The translations under genes were made by a program, and so were the position numbers. The notes under the pieces are model-generated. The model was given only the letters and a program-made list of their open reading frames with translations, made no database searches and had not been told where the DNA came from. Shown piece by piece: positions 1-7,318 of a DNA stretch of 28,644 nt. This stretch comes from RGIG6375 sp964472725 (lineage in GTDB: Bacteria; Bacillota; Clostridia; Oscillospirales; Oscillospiraceae). Location: positions 1 to 28,644 of the forward strand of contig CAYYLZ010000026.1 of the NCBI GenBank assembly GCA_964472725.1. Direction: 5' to 3'. How positions within the stretch are numbered: position 1 is the stretch's first letter; every line of letters begins with the position of its first letter.

Positions 1-122
1 CCAAGGTATTCACCGAGATAGCTCCCAAGTACGCCGAGAGAAACGGCGGCTACACTCGCATCATGCGCCTCGGCGCTCGCCGCGGCGACGCTGCTGAGAT
101 GGCCATCATCGAGCTGGTCTAA
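1..122 (+). CDS. rplQ: 50S ribosomal protein L17, C-terminal part (5' end outside window)
   Basis: The reading frame beginning at base 3 gives about 39 residues ending in MAIIELV and then TAA at 120-122. The stretch containing ERNGGYTRI and LGARRGDAAEMA is the characteristic C-terminus of bacterial L17, a large-subunit protein near the peptide exit tunnel. Codon use is strongly biased to GC-ending codons, as expected for a ribosomal protein. It is followed immediately by a strong hairpin terminator, so it is the last gene of its operon (normally the alpha operon with rpoA). Only the tail is visible, but identification is firm. Confidence 0.95.
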   Translation, partial: KVFTEIAPKYAERNGGYTRIMRLGARRGDAAEMAIIELV

Positions 123-144
123 GAGCTAATTTAATAAAATGAAG

Positions 145-184
145 CGCCCGCTTTTCTGTCTTGTTATGGAAAAGCGGGCGTTTT
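145..184 (+). terminator. Rho-independent terminator after rplQ
   Basis: A perfect 12-bp stem (CGCCCGCTTTTC at 145-156 with its complement at 169-180) encloses a 12-nt loop and is followed by TTTT. It closes the ribosomal operon just upstream of the promoter at 194-222. Confidence 0.92.
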
Positions 185-193
185 GCGTTTTTA

Positions 194-222
194 TTGACGC
201 GTATAGCGGCGTTTGATATAAT
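194..222 (+). promoter_or_regulatory. Sigma-A type promoter for the phosphotransferase gene
   Basis: TTGACG at 194-199 and a perfect TATAAT at 217-222 are separated by exactly 17 bp. The start codon at 257 follows 34 bp after the -10 box. Confidence 0.85.
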
Positions 223-256
223 TTAGCAAACTGAAAATCATGAGAGAAGTGAGATA

Positions 257-1132
257 ATGTCACAATTTGAATTTGTGTCCAAAACCGCGGTGGAAAAAGG
301 TTGGTCGGGTGATAAGAAATACTGTGCGGTGACTGCTGATGGCGCAAAATATCTGCTGAGAGTATCACCGATGGAGCAGTTTGAGCGCAAGAAGAGCGAG
401 TTTGAGCTTATGCAGCGCGTGGCAGAGTTGGGCGTGCCCATGTGTGAGGCGCTGGAGTTCGGCACCTGCGACGAGGGTGTCTATTCCGTGCAGACATGGA
501 TAGAGGGCAGAGATGCCGAAGAAATGCTGCCCGAGCTTTCGGAGGAAGAGCAGTACCGCTACGGCTATGAGTCCGGCAAGATACTGCAGAAAATACATTC
601 CATTCCCGCACCCGAAGATACGGAGGATTGGGAAGTATATTTCAACCGCAAAGCCGATTTCAAAATAAAAATGTATGAAGAATGCCATCTGAAGTACGAG
701 AACGGACATGCTTTCATAGAGTATATAAACGCAAATCGCCATCTGCTGCAGGGCAGACCGCGTATTTATCAGCACGGCGATTATCACGTTGGCAATATGA
801 TGATAGACAAAAGCGGAAAGCTGTTCATCATCGACTTCAACAGAAATGATTTCGGCGACCCTTGGGAAGAGTTTAACCGTATAGTCTGGTGCGCGCAGGC
901 TGCTCCCCGCTTTGCCGCTGGTATGGTGGACGGTTATTTTGGCGGCGATGTACCGCAGGAGTTCTGGGAACTGCTGGCGTTGTATATCAGCAGCAATACC
1001 CTTTCCTCGTTGCCTTGGGCGATACCATTTGGTGACGGGGAAGTGGCGACCATGACCAATCAGGCTGCCGATGTGCTGAGCTGGTACGATAATATGACGA
1101 ATCCTGTGCCGACGTGGTACAGAGATAATTGA
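257..1132 (+). CDS. APH/choline-kinase-fold phosphotransferase family protein
   Basis: A 291-residue cytosolic protein of the aminoglycoside phosphotransferase (APH) superfamily. The catalytic loop HGDYHVGN lies at residues 173-180, with D175 the likely base and N180 a Mg ligand. The metal-binding IIDFN motif is at 191-195 (D193), followed by DPWEEFNR. The N-terminal lobe has the KYLLRV strand-type lysine (K31) expected for ATP binding. The family phosphorylates small hydroxyl compounds (aminoglycosides, choline, homoserine, sugars); the substrate cannot be told from the sequence, so a resistance role should not be assumed. The ATG at 257 has a purine-rich AGAAGTGAG upstream and a consensus promoter at 194-222. 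Its last 351 bp are repeated exactly at 3521-3871. Confidence 0.88.
   Translation: MSQFEFVSKTAVEKGWSGDKKYCAVTADGAKYLLRVSPMEQFERKKSEFELMQRVAELGVPMCEALEFGTCDEGVYSVQTWIEGRDAEEMLPELSEEEQYRYGYESGKILQKIHSIPAPEDTEDWEVYFNRKADFKIKMYEECHLKYENGHAFIEYINANRHLLQGRPRIYQHGDYHVGNMMIDKSGKLFIIDFNRNDFGDPWEEFNRIVWCAQAAPRFAAGMVDGYFGGDVPQEFWELLALYISSNTLSSLPWAIPFGDGEVATMTNQAADVLSWYDNMTNPVPTWYRDN
773..1123 (+). repeat. Exact 351-bp direct repeat, copy 1 (inside the phosphotransferase gene)
   Basis: This segment, from the HGDYH codons to the end of the gene, is identical base for base to 3521-3871 (constant offset 2748). It diverges on both sides: base 772 is G against T at 3520, and base 1124 is G against A at 3872. 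Confidence 0.95.
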
Positions 1133-1162
1133 CTTGCTACACCAATACAAAATGAAAGACGG

Positions 1163-1191
1163 TTGACGCGAACTTTCATATATAGTATAAT
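1163..1191 (+). promoter_or_regulatory. Sigma-A type promoter for the ABC transporter cluster
   Basis: TTGACG at 1163-1168, a 17-bp spacer, then a perfect TATAAT at 1186-1191. It lies in the gap between the phosphotransferase and the first permease and closely resembles the promoter at 194-222 (same -35, -10 and spacing). Confidence 0.85.
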
Positions 1192-1231
1192 TATTCCGAA
1201 TTAAAACACAAATTTGACGGGAAGTGTGCGC

Positions 1232-2032
1232 GTGGTTGCGAAAATTGTGATGCATCGGGTGAAAACCGAGTGGTGGAAGATTTTTATCCTACTGATTTTT
1301 GCCATATTCTATCTGTGGACAATAACCTCGCAGATACCTTCTGTTAAGTACGAGAATTTCATGCGCGATTACGGTGACGTTGCCGCGGATACCGCCGCCT
1401 CGGCGCTGGGGGTAGAGGGAGGCGCGGATGTTGATGAGGTATACGAGAAATATATTGCGTCAAATCGTGAGTTTTTCTATACAAAGCCTATTGACAACGC
1501 TGTTGCGGCTGCAATTCTTATGGGTCTGCTTTTGGCTGTACTCCTCCTTTGTAGCCTCTTCGATAATAGAAGTGTTAGTTCCATGCTGCAAAGCGGATGT
1601 AGCAGGGGAGGTTTATTCTTTTCTCTGACCGCAGCATACTATATATCGGCATTTTTAATATGGTTCACAGTAACCTCTCTTGCCCGATTCAATTACAGCG
1701 TGGAATTTACTACAGGGGAGCAACGCTATTTTCTTACCACATATATAAGCTGGCTGCTGATGGTACTGGCAACGGTGAGCATTCCTTTTCTTGCAGCGTT
1801 TATATTCCATCATGCACTGCCCACCGTACTGGTGTCGTTGGGAGTTACGATTTTACTGCATAGTATTCTGCCAAAATGGATATTTCCCACCGGCGTGATG
1901 TCTCAAAACGAGTACTGGCGTTTTGACGCGAATATGAGCCTGCTTGTAAGAGCTGATTTTATCGCAATAGGCATAATAATTGCGGCAATAGTTGTTTCTT
2001 ATGTATGTTTCAAAAGAAAGGGGCAGAAGTAA
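1232..2032 (+). CDS. ABC-2 type transporter permease (first of two)
   Basis: A membrane protein of about 266 residues. A first hydrophobic segment (FILLIFAIFYLWTI) is followed by an extracytoplasmic loop of about 60 residues, then about five further membrane segments, the usual layout of six-helix ABC-2 exporter permeases. I prefer the GTG at 1232 because GGGAAG at 1219-1224 sits 7 nt before it; TTG 1214 or GTG 1226 are alternatives. Its TAA overlaps the ATG of the ATPase gene by one base (TAATG), so the two are translationally coupled. With the ATPase and a second permease it should form an exporter; the substrate is unknown. No sensor-kinase pair is adjacent that would point to a bacitracin-type detoxification module. 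Confidence 0.75.
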   Translation: MVAKIVMHRVKTEWWKIFILLIFAIFYLWTITSQIPSVKYENFMRDYGDVAADTAASALGVEGGADVDEVYEKYIASNREFFYTKPIDNAVAAAILMGLLLAVLLLCSLFDNRSVSSMLQSGCSRGGLFFSLTAAYYISAFLIWFTVTSLARFNYSVEFTTGEQRYFLTTYISWLLMVLATVSIPFLAAFIFHHALPTVLVSLGVTILLHSILPKWIFPTGVMSQNEYWRFDANMSLLVRADFIAIGIIIAAIVVSYVCFKRKGQK

Positions 2033-2697
2033 TGAAACAGAATGTTGTGCTGCGGGTGGAAAACCTAATGAAAAAATATCGAGGCAAAACTGTGCTTGAC
2101 AGAGTGAGCTTTGAACTGAAAAAGGGTTCTGCAACTGCCATTGTAGGCAGCAACGGCTCGGGTAAGACCACCCTTATGAGAATTGTGGCGGGGCTCGTTG
2201 CGCCGGACGGTGGAACGGTGTCGATGTTCGGGGCGCAAAACGATAAGGAATTGAGAAATGCAAGGCAAAAAGCAGGGTTTCTTATCGAATCGCCAATATA
2301 CTACGGCTATATGTCAGTAAAGAAAAATCTCAAGCTCCGTGCGGGACTTTACGGCGGCGCGTCTGCGGAATACATAGACGAGCTGTGTGATAGGCTAAAG
2401 CTTACCGAATACGATGTAGGACACGGAAGAACTTCGCTGCTGTCTTACGGGCAGAAGGGACGGTATGCAATCGCGTCAACGCTGGTTGGTAAGCCGGAGC
2501 TGCTTATTCTTGATGAACCGTTCAACGGCCTCGACGATGAAAGCACGGCACTGGTATATGAACTCTTCCGCGAGTTAAGGGAGCAGCATGGTGTCACGCT
2601 GCTGCTTTCCGGACATGTAGCGGAGCAGATACAGCAGGTATGTACCGATACCCTGTTTATCAAAAACGGAGTAATGAGCGCCGGGGAGGAGGCGTAA
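2032..2697 (+). CDS. ABC transporter ATP-binding protein
   Basis: A 221-residue ABC ATPase. It has a Walker A loop GSNGSGKTT, a Walker B LLILDEPFNGLD, and a switch histidine in LSGH. The signature is degenerate: LLSYGQKGR replaces LSGGQ. The start is the ATG at 2032, which overlaps the upstream TAA and follows AAAGGGG; a longer frame opening at 2005 lies inside the permease and is unlikely. It drives export by hydrolysing ATP at the inner face of the membrane together with the flanking permeases. Length is typical of ABC-2 exporter ATPases. Confidence 0.93.
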   Translation: MKQNVVLRVENLMKKYRGKTVLDRVSFELKKGSATAIVGSNGSGKTTLMRIVAGLVAPDGGTVSMFGAQNDKELRNARQKAGFLIESPIYYGYMSVKKNLKLRAGLYGGASAEYIDELCDRLKLTEYDVGHGRTSLLSYGQKGRYAIASTLVGKPELLILDEPFNGLDDESTALVYELFRELREQHGVTLLLSGHVAEQIQQVCTDTLFIKNGVMSAGEEA

Positions 2698-2700
2698 GTT

Positions 2701-3345
2701 GTGAAGCAAATCGCAAACGAACTGCGCAGAGGCTTATATCTGCCGTGGATACCGGTGTCGTTGGCAGTGGTGCTGGGCTTTCTCATATTCTACTTTTGTA
2801 AGCTTTACTCCGGGCAGGACAACCAAAGCTCGTTGCTGTTCCTGCTCAGCGACAGAAAATATTTTGGTATACTTTACGCACTGCTTGCCCTGTTTATATT
2901 TGGTCTTGATGTGGAGAGTGGTGCGGTTAGTGCAGGTATAATGGCAGGGCAGAGCGTCGTAGCCATTGTGTTGAGAAAAACGCTGATATATTTTGCTGCG
3001 GTGATTATTTTGAGCAGCATATATGGCGCGGTATGTATGCGTGTATGCGATATTGTATTTGCAGGAGCATGGCGCGTTGTTTTATGCAGGCTGATGATGG
3101 ATTTGGGAGCGGCGGCAGTGTTTATCCCACTGCAACTTATTTTTCATACATTACAGCCGACAATGATAATCAGTGCGGTTTCTACAGTGGCATTTATTGT
3201 GGCGGCGGTCCCGAAGTATGAAATGTGGTACGCTGTTATCGGCGGCAATACTGTGCCTGCAATCGAATTAGCCGCAGCGGCGGCTGCGATCATTGCTATG
3301 CCCTTGTTGGCAGTGTTGTGCGGAGCGAAAGGAGAATGGAGATGA
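2701..3345 (+). CDS. ABC-2 type transporter permease (second of two)
   Basis: A 214-residue hydrophobic protein with about six membrane segments (for example IPVSLAVVLGFLIFYF near the N-terminus and LAAAAAAIIAMPLLAVL at the C-terminus). It begins with GTG at 2701, three bases after the ATPase stop, behind a strong GGGGAGGAGG. Gene order permease-ATPase-permease suggests a heterodimeric membrane part. Its end overlaps the ATG of the next reading frame (3342) by four bases. Confidence 0.72.
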   Translation: MKQIANELRRGLYLPWIPVSLAVVLGFLIFYFCKLYSGQDNQSSLLFLLSDRKYFGILYALLALFIFGLDVESGAVSAGIMAGQSVVAIVLRKTLIYFAAVIILSSIYGAVCMRVCDIVFAGAWRVVLCRLMMDLGAAAVFIPLQLIFHTLQPTMIISAVSTVAFIVAAVPKYEMWYAVIGGNTVPAIELAAAAAAIIAMPLLAVLCGAKGEWR

Positions 3346-3548
3346 GCGCTAAATTAAAGGCGGCTATTGGTGTGCTTCTCATACTTGTGGGAATAGCAAC
3401 TATCTGTTTTGGCATTTTTATGCTCCGCGCCGGCAGCGAATATGAATACGGTGATGTGAAAATCGAGAGCCTTACCGATGCAGGTGACACCGTGGTGCTG
3501 GAGGCTGTGTCTTTCTCAATCACGGCGATTATCACGTTGGCAATATGA
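3342..3548 (+). pseudogene. Truncated membrane-anchored protein, interrupted by the duplicated phosphotransferase segment
   Basis: The ATG at 3342 follows GGAGAATGGAG and overlaps the permease stop (ATGA). The frame encodes an N-terminal signal-anchor (IGVLLILVGIATICFGIFML) and then a hydrophilic, beta-rich start of an extracytoplasmic domain (YEYGDVKIESLTDAGDTVVL). After about 60 residues the sequence runs into the exact repeat that starts at 3521, in the wrong frame for it, and stops at TGA 3546-3548. The protein was probably longer and its 3' part is missing. No family recognised. Confidence 0.65.
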
Positions 3549-3871
3549 TGATAGACAAAAGCGGAAAGCTGTTCATCATCGACTTCAACAGAAATGATTT
3601 CGGCGACCCTTGGGAAGAGTTTAACCGTATAGTCTGGTGCGCGCAGGCTGCTCCCCGCTTTGCCGCTGGTATGGTGGACGGTTATTTTGGCGGCGATGTA
3701 CCGCAGGAGTTCTGGGAACTGCTGGCGTTGTATATCAGCAGCAATACCCTTTCCTCGTTGCCTTGGGCGATACCATTTGGTGACGGGGAAGTGGCGACCA
3801 TGACCAATCAGGCTGCCGATGTGCTGAGCTGGTACGATAATATGACGAATCCTGTGCCGACGTGGTACAGA
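3521..3871 (+). repeat. Exact 351-bp direct repeat, copy 2
   Basis: Base-for-base identical with 773-1123. The absence of any substitution over 351 bp means the duplication is very recent, is maintained by gene conversion, or is not real. Confidence 0.95.
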
Positions 3872-3880
3872 AACCACTGA
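3521..3880 (+). pseudogene. Phosphotransferase C-terminal fragment (duplicated 3' end)
   Basis: In the frame beginning at 3521 this encodes HGDYH through TWYRNH and TGA, that is, the last ~118 residues of the phosphotransferase at 257-1132 with a different final dipeptide. It lacks the N-terminal ATP-binding lobe. Upstream the frame is closed by a TGA at 3485-3487 and offers no start, so only internal ATGs near 3545 could be used. It is therefore not expected to be functional. It is either a recent partial duplication that destroyed the gene at 3342 or an assembly artefact. Confidence 0.8.
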
Positions 3881-3907
3881 TGTATTGCGCGACTGCGAGG
3901 TGAAAGC

Positions 3908-4708
3908 GTGAAGAACAAGGCTGTATTGATTAAAATTGCCGCAGCAGTGGCTGCTGCCATAATTGTCGCGATGATAATAAATTCTGTGCGGCCTGAGACC
4001 ACACTTTTCGACTACGCGCAAACACTGGACGAGGGTATGTTCGTCTGCGAGAATGGCTTTTTATGGCGCACGGTGAGCGAATTTGACGGCGAATATCTGA
4101 GGGTAGAGAAATGCGGCAAAGCGGAACCACCAAAATTTGCAAAGCATGCTTCACACTGGGAGCCTGACAGAATGTGTGCATGGGAAATGGCATGTGTTGT
4201 GTCGTATGCTTTTATAGGCAGCGATGGCAGCATATGGCAACCCGTTTGGGGCTCGGAGCTCGGGGATACCATTGAACTGGTACCTTTTGCCATTCCCGCA
4301 GAGGAATATGAGGATACCGGATACTTAGATTTGTGTGGTTTTTCGGGAAGAGTGAGCCATGCTTATGCAAAATGTAATTTCGTGAGGGATGAGGATGACC
4401 TGAACGGTACCAAAGCCCTGCTTGCGGTGCGTTATAAGGACGGCTGGCATTATGTAAGCAGCCGTATAATTGAGGCGAAAGGGCAAAAATCTCTGCACAG
4501 TGATACGTGGGCATATTATGTAGAAATACATTTTGAAGATTGCATCTACGCTGTGACGCCCAATAACAGCAACTTTGTTATCCAACTCCGCATTGATATA
4601 ATCGACAGCGAGAGCGGAGAGTTGCTTGCCGCCAAGAACCTATACGCGGAAAACTATAACGGCACTGTGATGGCCCATAAGCGATACCTTGCCGAGGGCT
4701 GGGGATGA
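3908..4708 (+). CDS. Membrane-anchored extracytoplasmic protein of unknown function
   Basis: A 266-residue protein not assigned to a family. It starts with GTG at 3908 behind GAGGTGAAAGC. Residues about 6-25 form one hydrophobic helix (ALA- and ILE-rich) after a short Lys-rich N-terminus, so it is a signal-anchor or uncleaved signal peptide; the remaining ~240 residues are hydrophilic and presumably outside the cell. Visible features are several Trp/Tyr-rich strands (WRTVSEFDGEYLRVEKC, DGSIWQPVWG, DGWHYVSS) and five or six cysteines. It follows the ABC exporter cluster on the same strand and may belong to it. The truncated gene at 3342 has the same layout (short N-terminus, one helix, extracytoplasmic domain), so the two may have been a pair of accessory proteins; this is inference. 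Confidence 0.6.
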   Translation: MKNKAVLIKIAAAVAAAIIVAMIINSVRPETTLFDYAQTLDEGMFVCENGFLWRTVSEFDGEYLRVEKCGKAEPPKFAKHASHWEPDRMCAWEMACVVSYAFIGSDGSIWQPVWGSELGDTIELVPFAIPAEEYEDTGYLDLCGFSGRVSHAYAKCNFVRDEDDLNGTKALLAVRYKDGWHYVSSRIIEAKGQKSLHSDTWAYYVEIHFEDCIYAVTPNNSNFVIQLRIDIIDSESGELLAAKNLYAENYNGTVMAHKRYLAEGWG

Positions 4709-4758
4709 GAGTGAGTGATTCGTTCACAAATCGTTTCCAAAATCGGGGGAGATAAGGC

Positions 4759-4787
4759 TGGAAATATGCCGCGCTGTGTGCTACAAT
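4759..4787 (+). promoter_or_regulatory. Possible promoter for the cyclophilin lipoprotein gene
   Basis: TACAAT at 4782-4787 is preceded at 17 bp by TGGAAA at 4759-4764. The -35 is a weak match, so this is tentative. The start codon is 32 bp further on. Confidence 0.4.
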
Positions 4788-4818
4788 ACCATCGTATCAC
4801 TACACTAAGGAGTAAACC

Positions 4819-5490
4819 ATGAAAAGAATTTCTATAATCATCCTTTGCATAGCCATGCTGGTTATGGTATTTGCCGGCTGCAATAAGACCACACCTTATG
4901 ATGACACTTTCACCACATCTACCGACGGAACTGCTGCGGAGCCCTCCGCAAGACCCGAGGTAGCAGCGGAGTTTGAAATGCTCAGCGGCAAGCATTACGT
5001 TGAGATTGACGTTAAGGACTACGGTACCATGAAGCTTGAGCTTGATGCAGACGTAGCACCCATATCCGTAAGCAACTTTATTGACCTCGTAAATATCGGC
5101 TTCTATGACGGATTGACCTTCCACCGCATCATTGACGGCTTTATGGCTCAGGGCGGTGACCCAGAGGGTACCGGCATGGGCGGCAGTGACAGAGAGATAA
5201 AGGGCGAGTTCGCCAATAATGGCGTAGAGAACAGCATTTCCCACGTCCGCGGCGTTATCTCAATGGCTCGCGCCTCTGCCAAGAACAGCGCCAGCAGCCA
5301 GTTCTTTATTGTCCATGAGGACTCCACCTTCCTTGACGGCGACTATGCCGCTTTCGGCAAGGTCACTGAGGGTATTGAGGTAGTCGACGCCATGTGCAAG
5401 GCAGCAAGGGCTTGGAATTATGACGGTAACGGCGGTGTCCTCAAAAAGGATCAGCCTGTTATCAATTACATCAAGGTTATCGAAGGCTAA
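4819..5490 (+). CDS. Cyclophilin-type peptidyl-prolyl cis-trans isomerase, lipoprotein
   Basis: A 223-residue protein exported as a lipoprotein: a hydrophobic signal (residues 4-19) ends in the lipobox VFAGC with lipidated Cys21, followed by a Thr/Ser-rich linker to about residue 55. The cyclophilin domain (about 58-222) has the active-site block FHRIIDGFMAQGGDP at 102-115 (R103, F108, Q111), SQFFI at 160-164 and FLDGDYAAFG at 171-180. It should catalyse proline isomerisation and assist folding of exported proteins at the outer face of the membrane. AAGGAG lies 6 nt before the ATG. It is monocistronic, ending at a strong terminator. Confidence 0.93.
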   Translation: MKRISIIILCIAMLVMVFAGCNKTTPYDDTFTTSTDGTAAEPSARPEVAAEFEMLSGKHYVEIDVKDYGTMKLELDADVAPISVSNFIDLVNIGFYDGLTFHRIIDGFMAQGGDPEGTGMGGSDREIKGEFANNGVENSISHVRGVISMARASAKNSASSQFFIVHEDSTFLDGDYAAFGKVTEGIEVVDAMCKAARAWNYDGNGGVLKKDQPVINYIKVIEG

Positions 5491-5495
5491 AAGGC

Positions 5496-5526
5496 AAGAG
5501 GCATCGCGGCTGTGATGCCTCTTTTT
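5496..5526 (+). terminator. Rho-independent terminator after the cyclophilin gene
   Basis: A 10-bp stem (AAGAGGCATC at 5496-5505, complement at 5514-5523) with an 8-nt loop runs into a T tract to 5526. Confidence 0.9.
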
Positions 5527-5548
5527 GCATAGAGTGCAGAAGATGTCA

Positions 5549-5577
5549 TTGAAATTTTATATGTTATAGAGTATAAT
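5549..5577 (+). promoter_or_regulatory. Sigma-A type promoter for the zinc-ribbon / DUF2085 gene pair
   Basis: TTGAAA at 5549-5554, a 17-bp AT-rich spacer and a perfect TATAAT at 5572-5577. Confidence 0.8.
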
Positions 5578-5629
5578 TAAAACATAATATTAAGGGAAAG
5601 AAACAATAACTATAGAGGAGGATAAAAAT

Positions 5630-5944
5630 ATGGCATACTGTAAAAATTGCGGCAAGCAGATCGAAGATGGTGTTCAGTTCTGCTCCAACTGCGGTGCGGA
5701 TCAGCGTGAGCCTGTTCAGCAAAATGTAACTAACGCGCCTACGGTGGTGGACAACGGCGGCTTCGGCTGGGGTCTGCTGGGCTTCTGCATTCCCATCGTT
5801 GGTCTTATTCTTTTCCTCGTGTGGAGAGATACCAAGCCGAGAACGAGTAAGGCTGCCGGTAAGGGTGCGCTGATTTCCGTTATCATCGGCGTTGTGTTCT
5901 ATATACTTACTGCCGTTCTTGGCCTGCTGGGCGCCGTTCTGTAA
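5630..5944 (+). CDS. Zinc-ribbon membrane protein
   Basis: A 104-residue protein. An N-terminal zinc ribbon (YCKNCGKQIEDGVQFCSNCG, Cys4 in two CxxC pairs at residues 4-23) is followed by a short Gln/Thr/Asn linker and two membrane segments (about 48-64 and 80-102). The layout is common in Firmicutes 'zinc_ribbon_2' membrane proteins whose role is unknown; binding partners or small regulatory roles are typical suggestions. The ATG follows GAGGAGGA. It is directly followed by the DUF2085 gene, and both proteins pair Cys motifs with membrane helices. Confidence 0.82.
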   Translation: MAYCKNCGKQIEDGVQFCSNCGADQREPVQQNVTNAPTVVDNGGFGWGLLGFCIPIVGLILFLVWRDTKPRTSKAAGKGALISVIIGVVFYILTAVLGLLGAVL

Positions 5945-6331
5945 TTGAGTAAAATAATTGCGAAAGCGAGCCGGTTCCTGAATAAATGGCTGCCTATTTT
6001 CACTGGCTGCCATTGCCGCGCTGACCGCTCATTTCACTATAAAGGGAAGAAGCTGCCCATCTGCGCCCGCTGCACAGGGGAAGTTATCGGCATGCTTATA
6101 GCGCTGCTGAGCTGCTTTTTCGCCATGCCGCCCGTATGGGTTATGCTGCTTATGCTTGTTCCGCTCATAGTGGACGGTACGGTGCAGCGCTTGACCTCTT
6201 ACGAAAGCGGAAATATACGCAGGCTGATTACCGGTCTGCTGTTCGGCTACGCGCTTTTGGGACTTATAATACTATCCTTCAAAGTGGTATACGGACTTGG
6301 GTGGCGGCTGGGACTTAAACTCAAAGAATGA
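5945..6331 (+). CDS. DUF2085 family membrane protein
   Basis: A 128-residue protein with the DUF2085 hallmark: CHCRADRSF, a short KGKKLP stretch and CARCTGE (residues about 22-45), followed by three hydrophobic helices. Family function is unknown; the conserved Cys/His residues suggest metal or redox chemistry at the membrane. The best start is TTG at 5945, directly abutting the TAA of the upstream gene, with no independent Shine-Dalgarno, so translation probably depends on coupling. No upstream ATG or GTG fits the frame. A bidirectional terminator follows. Confidence 0.82.
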   Translation: MSKIIAKASRFLNKWLPIFTGCHCRADRSFHYKGKKLPICARCTGEVIGMLIALLSCFFAMPPVWVMLLMLVPLIVDGTVQRLTSYESGNIRRLITGLLFGYALLGLIILSFKVVYGLGWRLGLKLKE

Positions 6332-6333
6332 TA

Positions 6334-6366
6334 AAAAATCCTCGACCTTGGTCGAGGATTTTTTCA
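6334..6366. terminator. Bidirectional terminator between convergent genes
   Basis: The inverted repeat AAATCCTCGACC / GGTCGAGGATTT, with A and T tracts on its outer sides, separates the plus-strand DUF2085 gene from the minus-strand deacetylase gene and can serve both. Confidence 0.88.
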
Positions 6367-7191
6367 GCTTATGCCCATCTTCAGAAAAAATGCATAGCGG
6401 TTTGCGCCGTTGGGTCTGTTGAAGCGCCCCAGCTCATAAAGGCATTGCGGATCACGGGAAACGTGATTTACCCGCTCGTCACAGGTGAAGAGAGCGCGGC
6501 AGCCGGAAGAGAGCAGCAGATCCTTGCCGGTGGGACTGCGTATGCCGAAGGGATAGGCGAAGGCGATGGGCTCTTCGCCGATATATTCCTCGAAACGCTT
6601 GTTGAGAAGGCTCATATCCGCGAAAAACACCTTTTCATAGTTGATCTCGTCCTCGCCGGCCATCATGGCGCAGCCCCTGCGGGCGTCAAGAGAGTGCATA
6701 TCATAGCTGTGGGACTGCAGCTCCACGTGAGGATCCTGCGCCAGCTTTGCCAGCTCCGGCCAGCCCATATATGCGTAGCTTACGTTCATGTCACCGCTTT
6801 CCGTGTAATCGTCGGCATATTTGCCCACGATGGCCGCCACGGCGCACATATTGTACTTTTCCAGCAGAGGCAAAGCATATTCGGCAAAGCTGCGCTGACC
6901 GTCGTCAAAGGTAATCATAACCGGCTTTTCCGGCAGAGTACCGCGACCGTCGGCATAAGCAATCAGCTCCTGGAGGCTTATGCTTGTGTATCCCAGTTCC
7001 GAAAGGTACTTCAGGTCATTTTCAAAGGTTTCCGGCGAAACTACATAGTCACCCCATCGTCCGGGAACGGTTGAAATATGGTGGTACATCAGTATGGGCA
7101 GCTCGATGGTCTCGTCGGCGGAAGCTCGGGGAACGAAAAGCATAAGCAGGACAGCGGCGCAGCAGATGGCTGCGGTCTTTTTTATCATCAT
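6364..7191 (-). CDS. Secreted polysaccharide deacetylase (CE4 / NodB fold)
   Basis: A 275-residue exported protein: signal peptide about 1-25 (Lys-Lys start, hydrophobic core, cleavage plausible after ASA at 23-25). The NodB domain shows MYHHIS (35-40), the metal/base motif TFDDG at 94-98 (D96, D97), and the zinc-ligand motif HSYDMH at 161-166. A later YPFG block (residues near 215) is also typical. The family removes acetyl groups from GlcNAc-containing polymers such as peptidoglycan or poly-GlcNAc. AGGTGAC precedes the ATG pair; the first ATG at 7191 is kept. It is divergent from a glycosyltransferase / polymerase pair, which fits a role in surface polysaccharide or cell-wall modification. 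Confidence 0.9.
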   Translation of the reverse strand: MMIKKTAAICCAAVLLMLFVPRASADETIELPILMYHHISTVPGRWGDYVVSPETFENDLKYLSELGYTSISLQELIAYADGRGTLPEKPVMITFDDGQRSFAEYALPLLEKYNMCAVAAIVGKYADDYTESGDMNVSYAYMGWPELAKLAQDPHVELQSHSYDMHSLDARRGCAMMAGEDEINYEKVFFADMSLLNKRFEEYIGEEPIAFAYPFGIRSPTGKDLLLSSGCRALFTCDERVNHVSRDPQCLYELGRFNRPNGANRYAFFLKMGIS

Positions 7192-7257
7192 CTGTCACCT
7201 CGCGGTCGTACTCCTCATTATTATGCGGCTGAAATCTCGTATAATTCAGCTTTTTTA

Positions 7258-7286
7258 TTGAAAAAAATGTAATGCTATTATATAAT
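7258..7286 (+). promoter_or_regulatory. Sigma-A type promoter for the glycosyltransferase operon
   Basis: TTGAAA at 7258-7263 and TATAAT at 7281-7286 with a 17-bp spacer, 32 bp before the start codon. No comparable minus-strand promoter was found for the divergent deacetylase gene. Confidence 0.85.
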
Positions 7287-7318
7287 AACATATTAGAAAT
7301 CCGGAGAGGAGAGCCGCC

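Noticed and set aside
257..1132. Aminoglycoside resistance gene
   Set aside because: The fold is right, but the APH superfamily covers many substrates and nothing in the sequence identifies an antibiotic.
6328..7074. 248-codon plus-strand open frame overlapping the terminator after the DUF2085 gene
   Set aside because: Antisense to the deacetylase and starts inside a terminator hairpin.
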